NCBI GenBank assembly: GCA_001872985.1
Contig: MNYA01000353.1
Coordinates: forward strand, 1 to 6,519
DNA from: a bacterium CG2_30_54_10
Lineage (GTDB): Bacteria > Muiribacteriota > Ozemobacteria > Ozemobacterales > Ozemobacteraceae
Direction: 5' to 3'
Length of the DNA: 6,519 nucleotides
Shown here: positions 1-4,206 of the stretch, in pieces
How positions within the stretch are numbered: the stretch's first letter is position 1
How the letters are laid out: each line of letters opens with the position of its first letter
The notes under the pieces: model-generated
What the model was told of the DNA's origin: nothing
The model's input: the letters and a program-made list of their open reading frames with translations, nothing else
The model's database searches: none
Program-made: the position numbers and the translations under genes

Positions 1-132
1 TTATCTACTCAATAATTCGGGGAAACTCCATGATTCCTGCCGCAAGAGATTTCTCCATTCGGCCGAAATGACAGCATCGTTTGTCATTCCGAACGAATGT
101 GAGGAATCTCGCCTTATGTTGAGAATCAGCTA
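1..132. other. Upstream non-coding region
   Basis: No convincing coding frame is visible here. The only clear structure is the long palindromic repeat at 46-110. I looked for a sigma70-type promoter in front of the operon in this stretch and in the ambiguous 133-334 stretch and found no pair of boxes with good matches and normal spacing, so the transcription start is unknown. Whatever gene lies upstream is outside the window. Confidence 0.5.
46..110. repeat. Dispersed-type palindromic repeat (hairpin)
   Basis: The left arm (46-73, beginning GAGATTTCTC and ending GAAATGACA) is the reverse complement of the right arm (82-110, TGTCATTCC...GAGGAATCTC) apart from about four mismatches and one extra base, with an 8-base loop at 74-81. 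As RNA it would form a hairpin of nearly 28 pairs. The TGTCATTCC...GAGGAATCTC signature resembles small non-coding repeats of this form that I recall as scattered between genes in many environmental bacteria. It could be a MITE-like or REP-like element, or a read-through-limiting hairpin for an upstream gene. No run of T follows the stem, so it is not a standard terminator. Confidence 0.75.
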
Positions 133-840
133 ATGCCCCTTCTTTTTGAGCAGATTCCAAAATTCAATGCATCTTTGTACAAGGCAGTGATACAAATGAA
201 TGCTAACGAAGCTCATCGCCCGGAGGTATCGAAGGGTGGTCACGTCAGGGTAACGCGGATGGCGCTTCGATGCATCAGCGCGAGGCATGCAAATGCAGCA
301 TTCATTAATTACACCGTCTTTGAGAGGCTTTTCCATGGTTGTTCCTGTCGTCGTGTTGCATGGTTGCTCCTCGCATGTGGATTGCTTTTCCACACCGGCT
401 GCGGAGGCGGGGGCGGAGGGGGTGGCAGCGGGGCCGGCGTAGATCCTATTGAGGTCGAAGTTCGGGCAGCCCTGGATAGTTTCACCTCAGCGGTTTCTGC
501 GGAGAATGTGGCGGAAGCAAAGGCGTTGCTGAGCCCCAATCTGAAGTATTTTAGCACTGGCTCCACCGCTCCTGATGGCCTCGATCAATTCATGACGCGC
601 CTGACTGCTTTTTTCAGGAACGCAGCTTCAATTTCGCTCGAACTTCAAGGGCTTGGCGTAAGCTCCAATGGAGAGACGGTTGCAGCTACTCGCGGAACCC
701 TGATATGCCATTACCGCGATGCTTCCGGCGCGGAACACCTCCTTCAGGAAGAAGTCGAAATCAATCTTGAGAGGAATTTTCAATGGCAGATCACCTCACT
801 TTCTCGTTTCAACCAAGCAATGATGACGTTCCCGCCTTGA
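133..840 (+). CDS. Putative lipoprotein with NTF2/SnoaL-like domain; start uncertain
   Basis: The frame is open from ATG 133 to TGA 838-840 (235 codons). Around residues 73-90 lie a twin arginine, a hydrophobic run (AWLLLACGLLF) and then HTGC followed by eight glycines. This is the layout of a lipoprotein signal with a Gly-rich tether, although His at -3 makes the lipobox non-canonical. The mature part (about 105-235) begins with an amphipathic helix, VRAALDSFTSAVSAENVAEAKALLSP, and ends in beta strands with EEVEINLERNFQWQITSL; this fits an NTF2/SnoaL-like cone fold, assigned from pattern only. The first ~70 residues look unlike a signal peptide n-region. ATGs at 196 and 259 are alternative starts, and the best ribosome site precedes an out-of-frame ATG at 335, so the 5' end may be frameshifted. 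It lies 13 bp before the next gene. The gene is probably real but its N-terminus is unreliable. Confidence 0.65.
   Translation: MPLLFEQIPKFNASLYKAVIQMNANEAHRPEVSKGGHVRVTRMALRCISARHANAAFINYTVFERLFHGCSCRRVAWLLLACGLLFHTGCGGGGGGGGSGAGVDPIEVEVRAALDSFTSAVSAENVAEAKALLSPNLKYFSTGSTAPDGLDQFMTRLTAFFRNAASISLELQGLGVSSNGETVAATRGTLICHYRDASGAEHLLQEEVEINLERNFQWQITSLSRFNQAMMTFPP
322..327 (+). promoter_or_regulatory. Shine-Dalgarno site before ATG 335
   Basis: GAGAGG sits 7 bases before ATG 335, which is better spacing and match than any in-frame ATG of gene 1 has. The frame opened by this ATG closes at the TAG ending at 439. Joining its first codons (MVVPV) to the RRVAWLLL signal in the other frame needs one extra base, which is the main reason to suspect a frameshift here. 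Confidence 0.5.
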
Positions 841-853
841 ATGAGAAGAAAAA

Positions 854-2422
854 ATGTTGATTCGCGCAGGTCTGAAAAATCTGAACGGCTGCCCTGTCGT
901 CACTCTCCGCCCCGAAGGCGGAATCCTTTCCTGGCAAGATTGGATGTGCGATGGCGTCTCCTTGATGACCCTGGCGGCTCCCCTTGAAAATGGCTCTGCG
1001 CCACAGCCCGGCTTCGCCGCAAGTGGGGGAGGGGGTTCAGACTTGTTGCCCCGGCCAATCTCCGCGAACGGGCGAGGGGAAAGAAGCCAGGTTCGGGAAT
1101 CGACTCCTTTGCTGGGGCTTTTTTCCTTCAGATCCGGAAGTATTCTTGCTCGTTTCACCCTTGCGCCCGATGAGCTGAAGGTTTTGTGGGAAGCCCATCG
1201 TTACGTCCTTGCTTCGGACGAGCTCGAAAAAGGTCGGCAGATCGAGGGGACGATCCTGAAGCTCGAACCTTGCGACCAGACGGGCAGCTTTTATAAAGGG
1301 CTTCATTCGCAGATGTCCGGGGACATCAAAACCGCGATCGTATCTTATGAAGCCGCATTGCAAGCCTCACCAGGCCTTCCACGTATCCGGAACCTGCTTG
1401 GCTTTTGCCATCGCCTCGAGGGCCGTCCTTCTGAGGCGGAAATCGCTTATCAGCAGGAAATCGAGCGGTTCCCGAATTTTCCCGATCCCTATTGTAATCT
1501 GGGGGCGCTCTATTTACGGACTGAACGCCCGCAGTTGGCCCGAGCTCTTTTTGAACAGGCACTCGAAAGAGACCAGTTTTTTCTAAATGCCCTGTTGCAG
1601 ATGAGCAGATTTCTTGGGGAAACCCCCAATTCGTCGCCTCGGCTGGCGGCGGCGATCAACTACCGACTCCTGGTCATTTTTCCCGAAAACCCCGCCGTCC
1701 AGGAGCAGTTGCTTCTTCTGGCTCGGAGGGCAGGCATTTCCACCCAGGAGTTCGCGGTCAAACTTCGTGTGGAAGCAGGGTCTGTCACTGATCCTCAACT
1801 GTTGCGTCTCATGAAGCGCCTGGAAAGCCTTCGGCTTAACGGAGCCTATCTGGCCGTCGTGCGTGGGTTCGGCCTTCTCCTCGAAAAATCGAAAAACACG
1901 AACCTTGCGGGGTTCTTTCAACATTGGGTCGGAAAGCGCCTCGCCCTTTTCCCCAGTAATTCTCCCGGTTTTCTTCAGCCCGCGCTTGATAAAGCACAAT
2001 CCGAGCTTGTCTCAAGCTTTCCGACACTCGTGCAATCAAGCCCAATCAGCGAATCGCCGCAAATCGCCCCTGCCGGCGTCAATGGAGAGGAGTTCTACGA
2101 GCTCATTCTCGAGGAAGTGTTGCAGGATGGTCAGATCACCCCGGCTGAATACGTGCTTCTTGGGCGGCTGCGGCATGCGCTCCGGATCGACGAATCTCTC
2201 CACCAGCAGATTTTCGCCCGAGCGGCTTCATTTGCCAGCCTTCCGCTGGCAGATGGCGGTGAGGACTTCGACCCGCGCCGCTTTCTCAAAAAGTTGGCGC
2301 TGGCGATTTCCCGGGATGGCAAGCTGGATACCCAGGAACAGAAGCTTTTGGAGCTGGCCGGAGAAGTCCTGGGACTCCCGATCGAGACTCTCACTTCCGC
2401 GCTGTCGGAGGCCAATTTATGA
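854..2422 (+). CDS. TPR protein with C-terminal TerB-like repeats
   Basis: A 522-residue protein with no signal peptide or membrane span, so probably cytoplasmic. Residues 1-140 are unrecognised and contain a low-complexity Gly/Arg/Ser/Pro stretch at 46-85. Three TPRs follow at about 143-173 (SGDIKTAIVSYEAALQASP), 176-207 (EGRPSEAEIAYQQEIERFP) and 210-241 (TERPQLARALFEQALERD). More helical, TPR-like sequence runs to about 360, then a Ser/Pro linker near 390-410. The C-terminus (413-522) has two related helical units with the motif DG-x-[IL]-x3-E-x2-LL, at D425 and D488, like the metal-binding loops of TerB-type domains. TPRs bind protein partners and TerB-like folds are usually adaptor or metal-linked modules; no catalytic site is visible. 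The start is supported by GAGAAG (843-848), 5 bases before the ATG. The last codons overlap gene 3, suggesting tightly coupled synthesis with the YbjN-like protein. Confidence 0.88.
   Translation: MLIRAGLKNLNGCPVVTLRPEGGILSWQDWMCDGVSLMTLAAPLENGSAPQPGFAASGGGGSDLLPRPISANGRGERSQVRESTPLLGLFSFRSGSILARFTLAPDELKVLWEAHRYVLASDELEKGRQIEGTILKLEPCDQTGSFYKGLHSQMSGDIKTAIVSYEAALQASPGLPRIRNLLGFCHRLEGRPSEAEIAYQQEIERFPNFPDPYCNLGALYLRTERPQLARALFEQALERDQFFLNALLQMSRFLGETPNSSPRLAAAINYRLLVIFPENPAVQEQLLLLARRAGISTQEFAVKLRVEAGSVTDPQLLRLMKRLESLRLNGAYLAVVRGFGLLLEKSKNTNLAGFFQHWVGKRLALFPSNSPGFLQPALDKAQSELVSSFPTLVQSSPISESPQIAPAGVNGEEFYELILEEVLQDGQITPAEYVLLGRLRHALRIDESLHQQIFARAASFASLPLADGGEDFDPRRFLKKLALAISRDGKLDTQEQKLLELAGEVLGLPIETLTSALSEANL
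1001..1095. repeat. GC-rich repeat-like insertion inside gene 2
   Basis: This stretch contains a small hairpin (CGGC 1009-1012, loop TTC, GCCG 1016-1019), a G-rich run (1024-1035) and a second small inverted piece, CCG-CGAA-CGG, followed by GCGAGGGGA. It resembles pieces of the GC-rich intergenic repeats found in many bacterial genomes. In frame it encodes only low-complexity residues (about 50-81), between two segments that look like ordinary folded protein. I infer an old in-frame insertion of repeat DNA; copies elsewhere in the genome would be needed to confirm it. Confidence 0.4.
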
Positions 2423-3027
2423 AAAATAGAACGTCCCCGGAGAAGAAAATTCCCCCCCAAGACCTGGAGCTGATCAAGACTGTTGAAGGCTACCTGACCG
2501 AGGATGGCTACCGGTTTCATTCATTGGCTGAAGATTGCATAGAAATGTACCTTCAGGGGAAAAATCTTACGATGCGCATGCTGATTTACGCGCACAACCG
2601 CCATCTGGTCGTTCGGGTTCCGGCTTTTATCAGGAACGTGGAATTGCGTGGGACCGAGTTCCTGCTCGAATTGATGAACTTGATGAACGAGTATTTCGAC
2701 ATCAGGTTTGAACTTTCTGCGGACGGCCAAAGCCTTTCAGGCGCCAGCAATCATGTCGTTGAGGACAGCAAGCTCGGAAAGATGCAGTTTACACAGGTTT
2801 TGATGGTTGTCGCCTACATGGTCGACGAGAATTACCCCAGGCTTTTGAAGATCCTTTACGGTCAGGCGGGCGTTCCAACGAATGTTCCGACAGATGTCGA
2901 TGTTGATTCCTCGGAAAAAGAAAGGGTTGGCAATTCGCCTGACGAGGATTCTTCCGAATCTGATGAAGCCTCGGAAGACCCCACGCCTACCGCGGATGAA
3001 ACATTCAAGAAGCCAAAGATTAATTAG
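2419..3027 (+). CDS. YbjN domain protein (type III secretion chaperone-like fold)
   Basis: A 202-residue soluble protein. Residues about 15-147 match the YbjN family pattern: an N-terminal helix with YLTEDGYRFHSL, a strand pair around MRMLIYAHNRHLVVRVPAFI, the helix LLELMNLMNEYFDIRFELS followed by DGQSLSGASNHVV, and the long C-terminal helix QFTQVLMVVAYMVDENYPRLLKIL. The family shares the fold of type III secretion chaperones and is thought to act by binding protein partners; no enzyme activity is known for it. Residues 148-202 form a very acidic, Ser/Pro/Thr-rich tail, likely disordered, ending in a short basic patch (KKPK). The start is well fixed: GGAGG at 2407-2411 lies 7 bases before the ATG, and that ATG overlaps the TGA of gene 2. 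The overlap suggests that the TPR/TerB-like product is a partner, which is inference. Confidence 0.85.
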   Translation: MKNRTSPEKKIPPQDLELIKTVEGYLTEDGYRFHSLAEDCIEMYLQGKNLTMRMLIYAHNRHLVVRVPAFIRNVELRGTEFLLELMNLMNEYFDIRFELSADGQSLSGASNHVVEDSKLGKMQFTQVLMVVAYMVDENYPRLLKILYGQAGVPTNVPTDVDVDSSEKERVGNSPDEDSSESDEASEDPTPTADETFKKPKIN

Positions 3028-3043
3028 ACGGTTTAAAATCGCC

Positions 3044-3050
3044 AAGGAGA
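3044..3050 (+). promoter_or_regulatory. Strong Shine-Dalgarno site fixing a GTG start
   Basis: AAGGAGA lies 6 bases before GTG 3057. It is the best ribosome site in the window and decides the GTG start of gene 4. With this start the protein begins with an ordinary Sec signal peptide. Confidence 0.8.
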
Positions 3051-3056
3051 ACCCAA

Positions 3057-4163
3057 GTGAAACTAGCATCAGACAATCGGTTTAGGCTGGCCATCGTTTT
3101 TTGGCTTTTTTCAATCTCAATCGCGGGAGCCGCGACGCAAGAGATTCCAGCTTGGTTCTCCATGTCGGCGAAGCTTCAGGCTCCTCCGCAAGTGAATGTT
3201 CCTGTCGAGGTCGAGGTTTCCATTGAAGCTATCATAGGCGATTTGAACGACGTTCAAATCGATCTTTTGGTTCCAGCCGGCTGGGCTCCCGCCACTCCGA
3301 CGGCCCGTGCCGGGGTCATAGAAGCCGGCAAGAAAGCGAAGTTTTCCTTCACGGTGACGCCTAACAACCCGTTGCCCAATGGATCGATCGTTGCCGAAAT
3401 GCGTTCCCAGGTTCCAAAAGCCGCCATCAAGGAGAGCATCCGGGCATCGAAAAATCCACAATTCCAGTCCATGCTGGACCGGGTCACTGCAATGCCCGCG
3501 ATCGGAGAAGGTTTTTCCGACATCTCATTCGCCCTTTTCGCCGAAGAAGGTTTCTATCCGCTTACCGGCGATATGTGGATCTGCTACGACGATCGCCTTA
3601 AACCCGAAGGAATGACCCGTGGCCCGGTTTTTTTTCGGGAGACGGTAATCACACCTTTCCAGGCCCAGACCGATGTAGAGATGTACGACAAACTTGAAAG
3701 GCTTTTGAAAAGCGATCCAACGGTTGGAAAGAGCCTCGAGGGAACAGGGGTAGACCTTGTTCGAAAGAAAGCTGACCAGATGCTCGGTCTTTACATCCTG
3801 GGAACCGAAGCCTTCCTGAAAGGTGATTTCCTCCCCGCCCACCAGTTCCTGAACAGGCTTCAGGACGAGCTTGCAAGCGCTTCGCCCGGGATCTCCCACA
3901 TTCTGGCGATTCCCGCAGGAAATCTTAGAGGCCTCGTTTTCTGGGCCCAAGGCGACAGAAAAGCGGCTGAAGATTCGCTCCGCAAGACCTTTTACCTCGA
4001 TCGCAAGGAAATGGCCCAACGCTACGTTCTACGCAACATCGGACTTCTGATGCTGGATTCCGCAGACAAGGCAACCGCCCGGGAGATGTTTCGATTGGCG
4101 CTGGATCTCAAGCCGTCCTACTCGCTTCTCCAGAATGAATTCAATAAACTGAAGAAGCTCTGA
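3057..4163 (+). CDS. Secreted protein with Ig-like domain and C-terminal TPR-like repeats
   Basis: A 368-residue protein starting at GTG. Residues 1-26 form a Sec signal peptide: basic start (K2, R8, R10), hydrophobic core LAIVFWLFSISI, and an AGA/AGAA cleavage region near 24-27. Residues about 40-115 alternate beta strands in an Ig-like pattern (VNVPVEVEVSIEAIIGDL, then a VPAGW turn, then AKFSFTVTPNNPLPNGSIVAEM), as in NEW3-type or CARDB-type beta sandwiches. The middle, about 120-235, is unassigned. The end is TPR-like: ~239-273 (ILGTEAFLKGDFLPAHQFL), ~288-319 (FWAQGDRKAAEDSLRKTFYLD) and ~320-368 (ADKATAREMFRLALDLKP). No lipobox, sorting motif or anchor is present, so a periplasmic or exported location is likely. 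A 29-bp gap separates it from gene 3 and a 7-bp gap from gene 5, which implies shared transcription. The precise role is unknown. Confidence 0.85.
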   Translation: MKLASDNRFRLAIVFWLFSISIAGAATQEIPAWFSMSAKLQAPPQVNVPVEVEVSIEAIIGDLNDVQIDLLVPAGWAPATPTARAGVIEAGKKAKFSFTVTPNNPLPNGSIVAEMRSQVPKAAIKESIRASKNPQFQSMLDRVTAMPAIGEGFSDISFALFAEEGFYPLTGDMWICYDDRLKPEGMTRGPVFFRETVITPFQAQTDVEMYDKLERLLKSDPTVGKSLEGTGVDLVRKKADQMLGLYILGTEAFLKGDFLPAHQFLNRLQDELASASPGISHILAIPAGNLRGLVFWAQGDRKAAEDSLRKTFYLDRKEMAQRYVLRNIGLLMLDSADKATAREMFRLALDLKPSYSLLQNEFNKLKKL

Positions 4164-4170
4164 CATTCCC

Positions 4171-4206
4171 ATGGATCCGCTTCGGACGCTTTTTTCGGAT
4201 CTCCAT
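4171..4206 (+). promoter_or_regulatory. Hairpin over the start codon of gene 5
   Basis: GATCCG (4174-4179) can pair with CGGATC (4196-4201), and the ATG itself (4171-4173) with CAT (4204-4206) across a 2-base bulge. The nearest purine-rich ribosome site, GAAGAAG (4151-4157), is 13 bases from the ATG and weak. Ribosomes ending gene 4 only 7 bp upstream could open this stem, so translational coupling is plausible. This is inference from pairing only. Confidence 0.4.

Noticed and set aside
175..209. Possible promoter (TTGTAC with a downstream TAACGA)
   Set aside because: The spacing of 23 bases is far from optimal and the second box is a poor match.
195..306. 10-bp inverted repeat AATGAATGCT (195-204) and AGCATTCATT (297-306)
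   Set aside because: The arms are 92 bases apart and AT-rich, and no element or gene fits between them; it may be chance.
335..439. Short frame from ATG 335 as a separate small gene
   Set aside because: Only 34 residues, Ala/Gly-rich at the end because it reads the G-rich linker out of frame; better explained as the displaced start of the lipoprotein gene.
1863..2429. 188-codon plus-strand frame overlapping gene 2
   Set aside because: It is rich in Ser, Arg and Trp with no domain pattern, and gene 2 in the other frame shows the TerB-like motifs over the same bases.
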